The position numbers were made by a program, and so were the translations under genes. This document shows positions 28,102 to 38,220 of a stretch of DNA of 38,220 bases, piece by piece. The stretch is from positions 1 to 38,220 of the forward strand of contig ML014287.1 in the NCBI GenBank assembly GCA_003615045.1. The letters are read 5' to 3'. The notes under the pieces were generated by a model. It was given only the letters and a program-made list of their open reading frames with translations, was not told the DNA's origin and did not search any database. Origin of the DNA: Caulochytrium protostelioides (Eukaryota > Chytridiomycota > Caulochytriomycetes > Caulochytriales > Caulochytriaceae). Within the stretch, counting starts at the first letter, position 1. Every line of letters starts with the position of its first letter.

Positions 28102-29234
28102 CAGGTCGGCAGACAGGGGTGGGGGGGGGACCGTGCAGACGTGCGGCAGTATGAACGGCGGGCGGACCGACCGAGCCATAGGAAACCGAGATCGGCGGCG
28201 CATGCGGACACCGGTTGGGATCGGAGGAGGAACATCACCACGAGCCATCGCGGCCCGACGGACAGCGGCCGCCGTCGCCCACGAACGCGGGCGGGAGGCC
28301 CCGGCGAGATGGCCGTTGGCTGCTGGCATCGGCCGTGACCCCCTTCATACCCGATGCTGGCCTGGCCGCCACGAGTCAGCGGCGACGCGGGTCTGGACGG
28401 CCCGGAATGCCCGCCAGGGAGGCGGGGTCGCCACGCGTCGGCGCCGTGCCGGCAGCGTCGGCGGCCACGCGCGGCATGCGCCTGCGATCGCCGCCACGCG
28501 GCCTCAGCCCCGTCTTGTCCCGTCCCGCCGTAGCGCGAACGCGATCGCCTGCCGCGGCATGCGGTCCCGCAAGGACGCCCATGGGGTGGCGCACCCGCGC
28601 GCGAGACGGCGCGACGGCCTTGCGCGGCAGCGCGCGGCCGGCGAGACCAACGAGGCTGAGCCGCCGCGGGCTTGAGGATGCGCAGCATGCTTTCCCGAGC
28701 CGCGGAAAGGGCCCGCGGCGGGAGAGGGGACCGAGACAACGCGAGATCGCGGCGTCCACGGGGTATCCATCAGCCCACGCGTCGACCCGCATCCACCCAT
28801 CCTCACGTCATCGCGTATCCACCCATGCAGCGCAGATCACCCATGGCAGCCGCGGCACGACCAGGACGGTGCCCGGCCGCTCTCACGTCGGTTCCGACCC
28901 CGGGAGGCAAGGAGGCGAGACGGCGTGGCGGAAGGCCACGAAGGGCTGTGCAGGCAGCGCCTCAGCAGCAGCAGCAGCAGCATCGCTCAAACTCCGCCAC
29001 CGACCCGAGGTCGTCTATCTCAACACCGCCATCACGATCTTCCTTGTTGCGCACCCGATCAGCCCTCGCCGCGCCGTCCGTCCACGGCGTCGCGCTGCCC
29101 CCCGCCACGGCACCCTGGATCAGCTGCGCAGCACGCCGGGCCCCCGTACCGCCACGGCGCCTCCAGGCCTGGCGCTGGTCATTGAGCGAGCCTGCGTCTG
29201 CCACGGAGCGATCTCGCGGGGCGGTGTCCGTGGG
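28102..29234. other. Divergent intergenic region TBCK / GPI1
   Basis: About 1.1 kb. A frame open from 28215 to 29423 begins at TTG and has random-looking Arg/Pro-rich content until about 29235; it is not accepted as one gene. A CAG-type run (28964-28981) is present. Nothing else is supported. Confidence 0.5.
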
Positions 29235-29423
29235 ATGCTGGGATCGGGCACGGTGCTGGTGCTGGTGGCGCTCCTCGGACCGCTGGGCGTGTTCCTCGGC
29301 CTCGTGCGCGGCCTCTGGGCCCTCGCCCGTGAGGAGCGACGGCAGTGGCCGCCCGTCCTGAAAATGCCCTCGGCCCACGAGCAGCTGGCCCGTCGCAACA
29401 GCTTCCAGCTGTCCTTTGACTAG
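29235..29423 (+). CDS. Possible 62-residue single-span membrane protein immediately upstream of GPI1
   Basis: An ATG at 29235 opens 62 codons ending at TAG 29421-29423, 2 nt before the GPI1 ATG at 29426. The product starts MLGSGTV, has a strong hydrophobic span (about 4-22), then ALAREERRQWPP and a polar tail ending SFQLSFD. I recognise no family. It could be a real small membrane protein on a shared mRNA, an upstream ORF that controls GPI1 translation, an upstream GPI1 exon in another frame, or chance in a GC-rich open frame. Confidence 0.25.
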   Translation: MLGSGTVLVLVALLGPLGVFLGLVRGLWALAREERRQWPPVLKMPSAHEQLARRNSFQLSFD

Positions 29424-29425
29424 GC

Positions 29426-31561
29426 ATGGACGCTTTCACGCCGGCGGCGAGGACCCCACCGAGTCTCGTGCCTCCGCCGGCACCGCCTGCCGAAGCGACG
29501 GCGACGGCATCGTCCTGTTCAGCGGCGGCATCGCCGTCGGCATGGCCGTCGGCCTCGCCGTCGGCTTCACCGTCGCCGTCGCCGCCATCGAGACCGCCCC
29601 CATCGGCGCCGCCACACGTCCGCCATCTCTGGTACTGGCCGCTCAATCGGAAGGCGCACGAGGGATGGATCATTGCGGCGACGCCGCGGACAGCGTCGCA
29701 CTGTGTCGTCACGGTGTGGCCGTGGGACCGCGCCGACGACCTCGACCGGACGGTCCGCCATCTCCGGGACGTCCAGCCGCTCGGCCATGCGCCAGTCCGC
29801 GTTGTGGGCGTCTGCACGGCCACGGCGCAGGCGCGTGACCGCTGCCTCGCCGACGCCGATGCCAGCCGCCGATGGCACTTCCACTGGACCTCGGCAAACG
29901 CGGTGGTGCTCTTGGCGACGCCACCGGGGGAGCGCAGCGACGTCGCGACGCGGCCGCTCGTGCTGTTTTTCCGAGTCGCGAACACGCGCAACCTGCAGTA
30001 CTACTCGATCCAGCCGATCATCTTTGACCTGCGGCGCGCCGTGTTTAGCAGCGCCGACTCGCCCACCAGCTCGGTCCGCGACCGCGCCGCCATGGGCGGG
30101 GCCGCCGCCGCGGGCGCTCCCGGGTCGGCCACGGGCCCCATGGCAGCGGTGGCCCCGCTCTCACACACCCAGGCCGGCCTCGAGTTCCACGCCGGGCCGG
30201 GGCTGCCCAACCCGCATACCGTCGACCTCGACGCCGACCTCGTGTACATCAACAGTATCCACGCGCTCCAGTGGAGTCTGCAGGCCGAGCCGTGGCGGTT
30301 CCGTTTCCAGACCGCCGTGTTGCGGGGCTGGCGTGCCTTCGACAGCTCCGCCGTGTTTCTCGTGCGTCACCTCCTCGGCCCCGCGATCGGGGCGCTGCTG
30401 ATGGGCGTGATGCGCGTGATCCGCATGAAGCTCCGCGGACGCTACTCGCTGCTCAACATGTCCAGCACGATGCAGCAGCTTGATCTGCGCGCACGGCAGG
30501 CCCTCTTTTGGCCCGCACAGTACCAGCAGTGGCGCATGAACCCCATGCGGCTCGACGCCCGGCCCCAGGCGCAGTATATCGGCTTTTTCAACCTCATCTG
30601 GCTTGTCGCCAACGATGTCATTGTCGGAATCGCGCTCGCCAAGTTCTTGCGGGACCATGCAGACGAGCTGGCACGCGCGCTCTTCGCGCTCGCCAACCGC
30701 GTGCTGGGTCACACCGTCGAGGAGATGTTGCTCTGGCTGCATGCCTGGCCCGGCGGCATCAAGCTCAATGCCGAACTCAACTTTTTTCTCGGACAGCTCT
30801 TCTTTTGGATGCTGGGATTGTGGTATATCACCATGAAAGCCGTCGAGCCCTGGCTCCCCACCGTGGTCTGGTGGATCGGCACGTCGGGCTTCTTTGGCGT
30901 CTCCTTTTCGCTGGCCTTGTTCTCGGATGTGTATACCCTCATCGTGGTGCATATCAACGTATTTTACCTCGTGGCCGCCAAGATCTATTACTGGCAGCGG
31001 GCCGCGCTCGTATCGCTCTTCAATCTCTTCCGCGGCAAGCGCTACAACATCCTGCGCCGGCGTGTCGACAACGCCAACTACGGGCTCGACCAGCTTTTGC
31101 TCGGCACCATCATGTTCACGCTCCTCGCCTTCCTCTTCCCGACGACGCTGGTGTACTACGTTTGCTTCCTCGGCTTCCGCGTCGTCTCGACGGTCGTGCA
31201 CGCCAGTATCGAGGCGCTGCTGGCGTTCGTGAACCACTTCCCGCTGTTCGCGATCATGCTACGCTTTAAGGACCACCGTCGGCTGCCAGGCGGCATCGCC
31301 ATCGAGTATGGTATGGTCGGCCACGACGCCGTGGTAAAGCGCGACGGGACGCTGTCGTCCCCACCGTCCTCGCCGTCGCTGCCGCTGCTGGAGATCCACA
31401 ACAAACCCATCTCGTTCGGCAACATCTTCTACCAGTACCGCCATCTGCTGGGCAGATTCCAGCGCCACTACTTTAGCCGCAACACGCTGCGTGCCCTGAT
31501 CCGCGGCGAGACCTTCGGGCGGCTCTCCCGCGTCAACTATCCCACGATTCCTCGTTCCTAG
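29426..31561 (+). CDS. GPI1: GPI-GlcNAc transferase subunit GPI1 (PIG-Q)
   Basis: Membrane subunit of the ER complex that adds GlcNAc to phosphatidylinositol, the first step of GPI-anchor synthesis. It has 711 residues. Residues ~1-65 are a Pro/Ser/Ala-rich leader with SAPS-like repeats; ~66-330 is a variable soluble part; the rest has about six hydrophobic segments. Family landmarks: LIWLVANDVIVGIALAKFL, LNAELNFFLGQLFFWMLG, SLFNLFRGKRYNILRRRVDN followed by a LDQLLLGTIMFT segment and FPTTLVYY, and a C-terminal NIFYQYRHLLGRF. These match Gpi1/PIG-Q in order and spacing. Single exon, ATG at 29426 directly after a small upstream ORF. An alternative start cannot be excluded because the N-terminus is low complexity. 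Confidence 0.95.
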   Translation: MDAFTPAARTPPSLVPPPAPPAEATATASSCSAAASPSAWPSASPSASPSPSPPSRPPPSAPPHVRHLWYWPLNRKAHEGWIIAATPRTASHCVVTVWPWDRADDLDRTVRHLRDVQPLGHAPVRVVGVCTATAQARDRCLADADASRRWHFHWTSANAVVLLATPPGERSDVATRPLVLFFRVANTRNLQYYSIQPIIFDLRRAVFSSADSPTSSVRDRAAMGGAAAAGAPGSATGPMAAVAPLSHTQAGLEFHAGPGLPNPHTVDLDADLVYINSIHALQWSLQAEPWRFRFQTAVLRGWRAFDSSAVFLVRHLLGPAIGALLMGVMRVIRMKLRGRYSLLNMSSTMQQLDLRARQALFWPAQYQQWRMNPMRLDARPQAQYIGFFNLIWLVANDVIVGIALAKFLRDHADELARALFALANRVLGHTVEEMLLWLHAWPGGIKLNAELNFFLGQLFFWMLGLWYITMKAVEPWLPTVVWWIGTSGFFGVSFSLALFSDVYTLIVVHINVFYLVAAKIYYWQRAALVSLFNLFRGKRYNILRRRVDNANYGLDQLLLGTIMFTLLAFLFPTTLVYYVCFLGFRVVSTVVHASIEALLAFVNHFPLFAIMLRFKDHRRLPGGIAIEYGMVGHDAVVKRDGTLSSPPSSPSLPLLEIHNKPISFGNIFYQYRHLLGRFQRHYFSRNTLRALIRGETFGRLSRVNYPTIPRS

Positions 31562-33720
31562 TAGGCCTTGCCGCGCGCATCCTATCGCATCCCACCGTTG
31601 GGATGCGGGCATGATCGCCGCGTCAGTCGAGGACGATGCCGATACCAGTCGCTTCCATACCGCGGTGAAACGACCGCGTACACGCCATGCCACGAGGATT
31701 GGCTGTTCTCGCGGTCGTCTCTCTTGTTGGTGGCCTGTCACGCATCATGCCCTATGCCTCATGCGCGGTATATCAAGGATCCCCTGCGGCATTCGGGTGG
31801 ATGCGCGCAGCCAAAGGCGCCTGCGCCGATCATGAGGCGGCCTGCCAGCGACGACGCCCTTTTTCGCATTCTTTGGCGTGAAGCGGAGTCGAGTAACACG
31901 AGCCTCACTCGGCATCCTGCTGGCACGTGGCATCCGCGGCTTTACGAACGTGTAGCACGCGCGTCGGTCCCTATGATCTGACCCAGCGACGTCCCACGCG
32001 ATACAATCACTGTGACTGGCACGTCACGTGGATACCGGCGCATCTGTGGGATCGAGAGCACCACGGCGCAGGGCATCTCCCGTGCCCGCCCTTCCACGGC
32101 TGCGTCCTTCCGCTATGGCGGATGCCACGCCAATACGTGTCCATCACGTGAGCATCCCCGATGCTCATCGTGAACGCCACCCGCAGCCCCTGGATGGCGG
32201 GTCCTCCTGCGCGGTGCCGTCATGAGCCGCCATCGACGCCTGTAGCACGCGCCGACGGGCCCATGGCCGTCTTGGGATCTGCCCCGCGCGTGGTGTCACC
32301 CATCAAAGCCCCGCTGCGGGTCGATGGTGCGGTCTCCGAACACGCCACGTGCGGCGTCGTTGGTTGCAACGACAAGCCCGCAGCGGCGTCGCCGCCTGGC
32401 GACCCTTCGTCGCCGACGCCGCGCCGGAGCGGCCTCGCTCGGACCGCCGGCACGCTTTGCGCGTCGCTGCCTGGGCCCGCGGCTTCAACTGACGGAGGGG
32501 CGGTGCTGAAGGAACCCGTGTCACACGTCGTGGGCGCATGAGGGTCTGTTGTCGCCATGAGGGTCGGATGCGAGCGGATACGCCACGAAGGCTTCGCGCC
32601 AATCAGCATAGAACGCGCGTACCATCGGCCATCGGCCCGGCGGGAATGCGTCGAATACAGGCGCCGGGTCTCCCATGGAAGTGGCCCCGCGGAGCGGTGG
32701 CGGTGGACGGTCATCGAGCGATGGCGGCAGGGCGAGACGGAGACCCCCGAGCGGCGGCGGCGTCCGGCGCGCGCCGTCGCTAGTTGACTCGGCCGGGTGC
32801 TCACCCGCGAGCGCGGGATTGCCGGTCCGTCGAGAAGCGTCGAGAAACCCGCGAAACCCGAAAGCTCGGGCAAAGTCAGCCCCGACCATCGACGATGGAG
32901 ACTGACGAGGGAGGGGAGAAGGGAGAGCGCACGGTCCGGTCGACGCCGCTCGGCGCGCCATCACGCTGTCCGATGTTACGAGTTCTTTCTCTTTTCTCTA
33001 TTTTTTCTTTTTTTGCAATGCCGATCGGATGATCTCTGATCAGCGGGGCCCCGCATGAGTCGGGCTGATTGAAACCCCGCGCCGGCGGCGGCCACGATGG
33101 CGACATGCATCCCGCGTCGGCCGCGGCGGCGTGCACGCTCCGTCTTGGCGCGCGCGGAAGGCAGCGCCGCCAGACGCCGCGAATCCACCCGTGATCGCGT
33201 CGAATCGGTGAGCACTGTCGGACGAGAGCCGGGAGAGCCCACGCGCGCCGGGGGAACGCCCCGCCCTGCGTAAGGCCTGCTTGGGTGCAGAGGAGCGATG
33301 GTCTCACCAGGTGACGGCCGCCGCGACGCCGGCACGCGAGAACCGCGGACACCTTCCGCTGGGTCGTGCCGCCCCGCCCCCACGGCCCCGCCGCATGGCC
33401 ATGCGTCGCATGCGCTCCATCACAACGGCCGGCGGTCCAAACAACTCGTCTGTTCGAACCGATGACATAAGACATAGGCGGATGCCGACGCGGGCGCGAT
33501 CGCCGAGCCGAGCCGAGCCGAGCCCAGCATCGGCCGCGTCAGGGTCGTCACCTCTGCAGGGCGTGGCCGTCACCCCCTCTCAGCTCGGACGGTCCCGAGG
33601 GGCCCTCCGTGCGCTGAAGCGGACCTGGTCGCCGCTCGTCCGACGAGTCGCGGCCAGACGCCGCGACAGGGAGCTGCGAAACTCCGCTGGCGAGAGACGG
33701 TGAGCGCCAAGATCGGCCAG

Positions 33721-33820
33721 AGCGTGGGTGACCGCGTGAATGGGCGTGAAGGGGCGTAAACCAGAGTGCGTGAGGGAGGGAGCGAGCGTGAGCCAGCGTG
33801 AAATGAGAGTGAAATGAGAC
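33721..33820 (+). repeat. GCGTGA-rich degenerate repeat
   Basis: At least six GCGTGA/GCGTAA/GAGTGA units occur in about 100 bp, ending with two AGTGAAATGAGA-like units, giving a marked G/A bias on one strand. It lies ~850 bp upstream of the CaM-kinase ATG. It may be a decayed minisatellite or a clustered factor site. Confidence 0.5.
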
Positions 33821-34299
33821 GATTCCAGGCCGCTCGTCCTTCAATGGAGTGGGGAGAGAAACGGCGCGTGTGATGGCATACGCGACGCACGGTCACACCC
33901 GTGCGATGCGGCAGATTTTTTCAACTCAGCGCGCGCAGGGCCGGTCCGCACTTCTCACCGCTCGCCGGGCCACTCGCTGGTTTCTATTTTTTTTTCTGTC
34001 GTTGGCCGCGGGTCCCGGATATCTCGCCATGCCTCGCGATGTTTGAAAAAAAGGAAGAACGAACGGCGAGTTTCACTAGCGTTAGCCATCGTGGCGAATG
34101 GAATGGATGTTCGGGAAGGATTGACGGATGACAACGGTCTCACGGAATCGTGTTATGTTGCTCTCGGTCTGACATCGACCGTGACCCTGAATCCGATCCC
34201 GGCCCGTCTGCGTCTGCGTCTGCGTCTGGCTACGTCTCTCGACCACCGGCTCCTGCTGTTGAACCGCCGCTCTTCCGTGCTGTTCATACTGCTGATGCC

Positions 34300-34307
34300 T
34301 TTATAAC
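34300..34307 (+). promoter_or_regulatory. TATA-like box and C/T-rich leader of the CaM-kinase gene
   Basis: TTTATAAC stands about 360 bp before the ATG at 34668. The intervening sequence is unusually rich in CCCC, CTCC and CCTTT tracts on the sense strand, as seen in leaders of many fungal genes. Confidence 0.4.
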
Positions 34308-34667
34308 AGCGCCTCCTCCTTGGGAAAATCGTGCACATTGCTCGTCACGCTACCCGCGCTCCTCGCCGCCACCGTCCAAGACATCCGCCCCCGCCGCACC
34401 CCCGTCCCTTTCCGGCCACCTGCTCCCGTGATCGACCCATCATCTGTGCTCTCCGTGCACCCTTTGGTCCAACCTCATCCGACCGCGTCGGATTGACATC
34501 TTGTGCGTGTGTCCTCGGCATACTGATCTTGAGCAGCTCTCTGGATTCGCCGATCTTGTCTTTGACCCCTTTGTGTTTTTCCTTCAGCACGCCGCGCGCC
34601 GATCCCCTTGCCGGCTGCACCCGACCACCCCTCCCTTTCCCCTCACGCACCCCTCACCCGCTCTACA

Positions 34668-36625
34668 ATGGAAGGCACGGATCTTGCTTCAAAATACGAT
34701 ATTGGGGACACCCTCGGCGTGTAAGGATTCGATGCGACATGAAGAAGACCACCATCGCGGTGCGATGAAACCCTGGCCGCAAGGACATGGTGCATAAACT
34801 CACACATCTTCTTTGACTTGATTTGACGCAAATTGAATGAATTGCTAATGCAAATCGATTTTCTCTGGTTCATGACTGCGCGGGCGTCTCTCGATGCAGC
34901 GGTGCATTCTCCGAGGTCAAGTTGGCTACCAATAAGCATACGGGGGAGCGCTATGCCATCAAGATCATTGACCGCGCGAAGTGCAAAGGCAAGGAGTCGA
35001 TGATCGACACGGAAATCAAGATCCTGCAACAGGTGCGCCATGACAACATCATCCAGCTCCACGAGCTGTACAAGGAGGAGAACCGCATCTACCTGGTGAT
35101 GGAGCTTGTGACAGGCGGTGAGCTGTTTGATGACATCGTCGGCCGCGGCAAGTATGGCGAACGCGATGCCGCCAACCTGGTGCACAAGATCCTGAAGGCC
35201 ATCGACTACCTGCACTGCCTCGGCATCGCGCACCGCGACTTGAAGCCGGAGAACTTGCTGCTCTCGGACAAATCGGCGACGCCCAAGGTCATGATCAGCG
35301 ACTTTGGTCTCTCCAAAATTTTCAACGACGAGGAGGTCACCAAGACGGCCTGCGGTACGCCGGGCTACGTGGCGCCCGAGGTCCTGAAGCGCCAGGGTTA
35401 CGGCCGCGAGGTTGATCTCTGGTCCATCGGTGTCATTACCTACATCTTCCTCTGCGGCTACCCGCCCTTCTACCACACCAACAACGTCGTGCTTTTCAAA
35501 CAAATCATGTCCGGCAAGTTTGAATTCGACCGCCCATGGTGGGACAGCATCTCCGACGCCGCCAAGGACTTCATCCGCCACTTGCTGGTGCTCGACCCGC
35601 AGCAGCGCTACACCGCCCGCGAGGCTCTCGCCCACCCGTGGATCGTCCACTACTGCGGCGTCACCCGTACGGAAGACCTCTCACCCGTCATGTACCCGGC
35701 CTCCGAGCGCACCGCCACCTGCACCCCGTCGCCGTCGCCGACCGCCTCCGCCGTGCCCACAAATGCCGTCACCATCGTGGCGCCGACGCCCATCCGCGCC
35801 TCGGCGGCCCCGTCGCGCGCGTCGGCGTCGCCAGCCCCGGCCGCCATCGCCTCCCCGGCGCCTGTCGCCTCCCCGGCGCCCATCGCCGTGTCCGCCGCGT
35901 CGCCGGTCGCCTTGATCAAGACGCCCGTGCCGCGCCCGTCGTCGAACCGCGAAAGCGTGACGGAGCGCCTCGCGGTGCCGAGCACGAGCTCGGCGCCCGC
36001 GTCGCCGTCCCCGATGGCCCGCCCGTCGCCGATCGTCGTGCCGGCGTCCATCTCGATCCCGGCTTCGCCGGCGCGGCCGACGTCGGCCGTGCTTCGCGGC
36101 CAGCCCGTATCGCCGCAGTCTGCTGCTACGGCGTACGCCTACGACGCGGCGCGCGAGGCCGCCTACGACGCCGCCTACCGCCAGCAGCAGCAAGCCCAGC
36201 AGCACGCGGGCGCCCCGGACCGCCGCGACACGCGGAGCCGTTCGCCTGGCGAGTCCACGATGCCGTGCCCGAGCCAGACCCACCGCGGCGCCCGCTGCAT
36301 GGACCGCTACTGCGAGGTCCACGCGCCGAGCCCTGGTCGTCCCCTCGCCGTCAAGGTGCCCGCCGTCGACGATTCTGGCATCGTTGGGTCGCATGACAGC
36401 GTGAACTCGGCGTCGACGGCCGGGTCGGGCTGCAGCGGCCCGCGCGACGACATCGCCTACCAGGCGCCCTCAGCGCTCGCGGGCAACACCGCATCGCAGC
36501 GCAAAGTGAGCCGTGAGGAGGAGAAGCGCAAGAAGAAGGAGGCCCGTGCCGCGGAGGAGAGCGCAGGCGGGACCCGCTTCTTCCGGTTCTCGACCGGCTT
36601 CTTCCGCACCACGCCCAAAGCGTAA
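34668..36625 (+). CDS. Calcium/calmodulin-dependent protein kinase (CaMKI/CMK-like) with long C-terminal tail
   Basis: Ser/Thr kinase of the CaMK group. Two exons: 34668-34720 (MEGTDLASKYDIGDTLG plus two bases) and 34900-36625, joined across a 179-bp intron, giving 592 residues. The splice rebuilds the Gly loop as LGVGAFSEVK; the unspliced first exon hits a stop at once. Kinase landmarks: Lys39 (YAIKI), Glu56, HRDLKPEN with Asp131, Asp152 of DFG, activation-loop TACGTPGYVAPE with Thr167, the site that a CaMK kinase phosphorylates in CaMKI. The kinase ends near 265. The remaining ~327 residues are Ala/Pro/Ser-rich, then a Cys/His cluster (CPSQTHRGARCMDRYCEVH), and finish with a basic run and TRFFRFSTGFF. 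I see no standard autoinhibitory/calmodulin-binding segment right after the kinase domain. Confidence 0.94.
34721..34899 (+). other. Spliceosomal intron in the CaM-kinase gene
   Basis: 179 bp, GTAAGG at the 5' end and GATGCAG at the 3' end, phase 2. GCTAATG (about 34843) is a plausible branch site, though somewhat far from the 3' end. Splicing joins GGC-GT to C-GGT and restores the glycine-rich loop of the kinase. Confidence 0.88.
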
Positions 36626-37794
36626 AGCGTAACAAATCCCGTCGAAGGACGGACACTCTTTGACTGTCTTGCTTGGATGCGTTCACGCAGCAGCGCGTAT
36701 ACAGAGAATACAGAGGCATCGCTCGAGAGCAGAGGACCCTGTGATGCCACGATATGGACCTTTCGAAAACAGGAGAGCGTCATGCCATGTCGTATTTTAT
36801 TTTACTTTCCCTAGTTTCTAGTTTGAATTGACCTATTTCGCCTTATTTGGGAGGAACTCGAAAGAGATCCCCAAAAAATCAATTATGGCATCATGACGAC
36901 CGCCTTATGTCATTGATCATATTTTCATGCCAGGCTCTCAAAAGAAGGGGGGCATTGCAGGCCGCGAATCGGATCGGGTAATCCCCTCGTCTGTTCCTGT
37001 CCAAAAGATCACCTTGTAGAAAGGGCACAAGAGTCGGCGCCAAACAGATGTTGAGGGCCTGACTCTGAGTGCTGCGCACCATGCAGTGAGGGCCTCAATA
37101 GACAGCTATTGACGGAGAAAAAGGGCTTCGCCCTTCCGGAGCCGAAACCTTTTTTTTACAACGATCTGTCATAGATTTTACGTCATGCCAAACGTCTTCC
37201 AGATCCCCCTTTTCCTTCCTGGATCTCAAGACCTCAGGCACGTCGGTAACCGAGAAATAGGGCACGATATATGGCTTACAAAAGGAAAAGAGTCGGACAG
37301 GAACGGAGAGAAAACGCGAGACGGTGCCGTGGACGTCGCGTGAACGAGGCCGGAGTGGCCGACGGGGGCGATGCTTTGGCTTCGCACGGGGGCGGCTGGG
37401 CTTCCTAGCCAAGCAAGGTATGAACCAGCCAGGCAAAGGAACTCGAGACACCCCACGTCGGTCACGACCAGATCGTTACGCAAGAGGAGGGATCGTGCGC
37501 GCGCCTCTGAATCGCCGACGGCGGTCGGAGTCACGCGCGATCGCGCGTCAAGCGCGCGACAACTATACGTCCTCGCGCACCGATCGGCGATCCACATGGC
37601 CGAGGGCGGAACCCGTCACGTCGCGTCGCAAGCGGGTCAAACGTCGTGGAACAAGAAGGAAGCAAGGGGGAGGAGAACGTAAATGAAAGAAATAAGGAAG
37701 AAGAAGGTACGCGGACCAAGCCAGGAAGACATCAATCACGCGTGGGGGTTGGAGAGCCGCCAAAGGGGAACGGGGATCGCTAGGAACCCAGCGC
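36626..37794. other. Intergenic between convergent CaM-kinase and beta-tubulin genes
   Basis: About 1.17 kb of 3' flanks. It has AT-rich patches near 36785-36890 and a perfect 6-bp hairpin AAGGGC-TTC-GCCCTT (37121-37135) followed by a T8 run (37150-37157). No gene is supported; open frames on both strands at 37095-37720 are composition-driven. Confidence 0.5.
37121..37157 (+). terminator. Hairpin followed by T8 run
   Basis: AAGGGC (37121-37126), loop TTC, GCCCTT (37130-37135), then T8 at 37150-37157. T-runs of this length stop RNA polymerase III, so it could end a small RNA, but no A/B box or known RNA was found upstream. It may simply lie in 3' flanking DNA. Confidence 0.2.

Positions 37795-38220
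<426 letters not shown>

Larger units (their letters stand above)
31562..34667. other. 3.1-kb gene-free interval before the CaM-kinase gene
   Basis: The longest stretch without a supportable gene. Many GC-driven open frames exist on both strands, none with a domain. Features seen: a GCGTGA-rich stretch (33721-33820), GCCGA tandem units (33510-33527), a CGTCTG run (34205-34228), a TATA-like TTTATAAC (34300-34307) and a strongly C/T-rich leader (34310-34660) leading to the CaM-kinase ATG. Confidence 0.55.

Noticed and set aside
28215-29423. A 402-codon plus-strand open frame between TBCK and GPI1
   Set aside because: It begins at TTG, has Arg/Pro/Ala-rich content without any domain, and overlaps equally open frames. 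Only its last 62 codons, after an ATG and with a membrane span, are kept as a weak candidate.
31687-31881. 64-residue ATG-started ORF with a signal-peptide-like N-terminus
   Set aside because: The hydrophobic start (LAVLAVVSLVGGL) and a few Cys are suggestive of a small secreted protein, but the rest is Arg/Ala noise and there is no second line of evidence.
32220-32873. 217-codon minus-strand frame
   Set aside because: Low-complexity Arg/Ser/Pro content, no domain, competing open frames on the plus strand.
33421-33480. tRNA T-arm-like GGTTCGAA on the minus strand
   Set aside because: No matching acceptor, D or anticodon arms around it. No tRNA, rRNA or snRNA could be recognised anywhere in the window.
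34205-34228. CGTCTG/TCTGCG tandem run
   Set aside because: Short simple repeat in non-coding DNA with no sign of function.

Overview
This is nuclear DNA of a GC-rich, intron-poor fungus. The fungal signs are direct: a Cet1-type (metal-dependent, tunnel-family) mRNA 5'-triphosphatase rather than the animal/plant phosphatase type, two proteins with the eight-cysteine class I hydrophobin pattern, RAD16, SLT11/ECM2, NBP35, GPI1, ATP12, a CaM-kinase and a beta-tubulin. Only two introns could be supported (122 bp in the triphosphatase, 179 bp in the CaM-kinase). All other genes read as single exons, including one of more than 3 kb. Hydrophobins would point to Dikarya, most like basidiomycete class I. 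A TBCK orthologue and the very low intron density are less typical, so I do not assign a phylum. An intron-poor smut-like basidiomycete or an early-diverging lineage with aerial spores are both possible.

Layout. 1-6.6 kb: mRNA-capping triphosphatase (minus) and a membrane-anchored GH26 glycosidase (minus), with long non-coding stretches holding a diverged repeat pair (about 442-658 and 5806-5996) and a hairpin-dense block near 5.2-5.6 kb. 6.6-10.2 kb: two hydrophobin genes head to head, with TATA-like boxes at similar distances and a perfect 15-bp hairpin between them. 11.5-16.4 kb: a bHLH regulator, the splicing factor SLT11/RBM22 (minus) and the Fe-S scaffold ATPase NBP35. 17.2-20.5 kb: the SNF2/RING repair protein RAD16 (minus), with a TGAGTCA/CACGTG composite site just upstream of its start. 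21.7-24.4 kb: a mitochondrial trio made of an unrecognised presequence-bearing protein, ATP12 (minus) and a LYRM7/MZM1-like complex III assembly factor, the last two divergent. 24.6-28.1 kb: TBCK (minus). 29.2-31.6 kb: GPI1, with a small membrane ORF ending 2 nt before its ATG. 31.6-34.7 kb: 3.1 kb with no supportable gene. 34.7-36.6 kb: CaM-kinase with a long unusual tail. 37.8 kb to the right edge: 3' end of beta-tubulin (minus).

Most genes are unrelated housekeeping genes; there is no operon-like system. The places where neighbours may work together are the hydrophobin pair (cell-surface coat, shared promoter region, homogenised domains) and the ATP12/LYRM7 pair (respiratory-chain assembly). 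Many long open frames in this GC-rich sequence are shadows or start at TTG/GTG; starts given here are the first supportable ATG.
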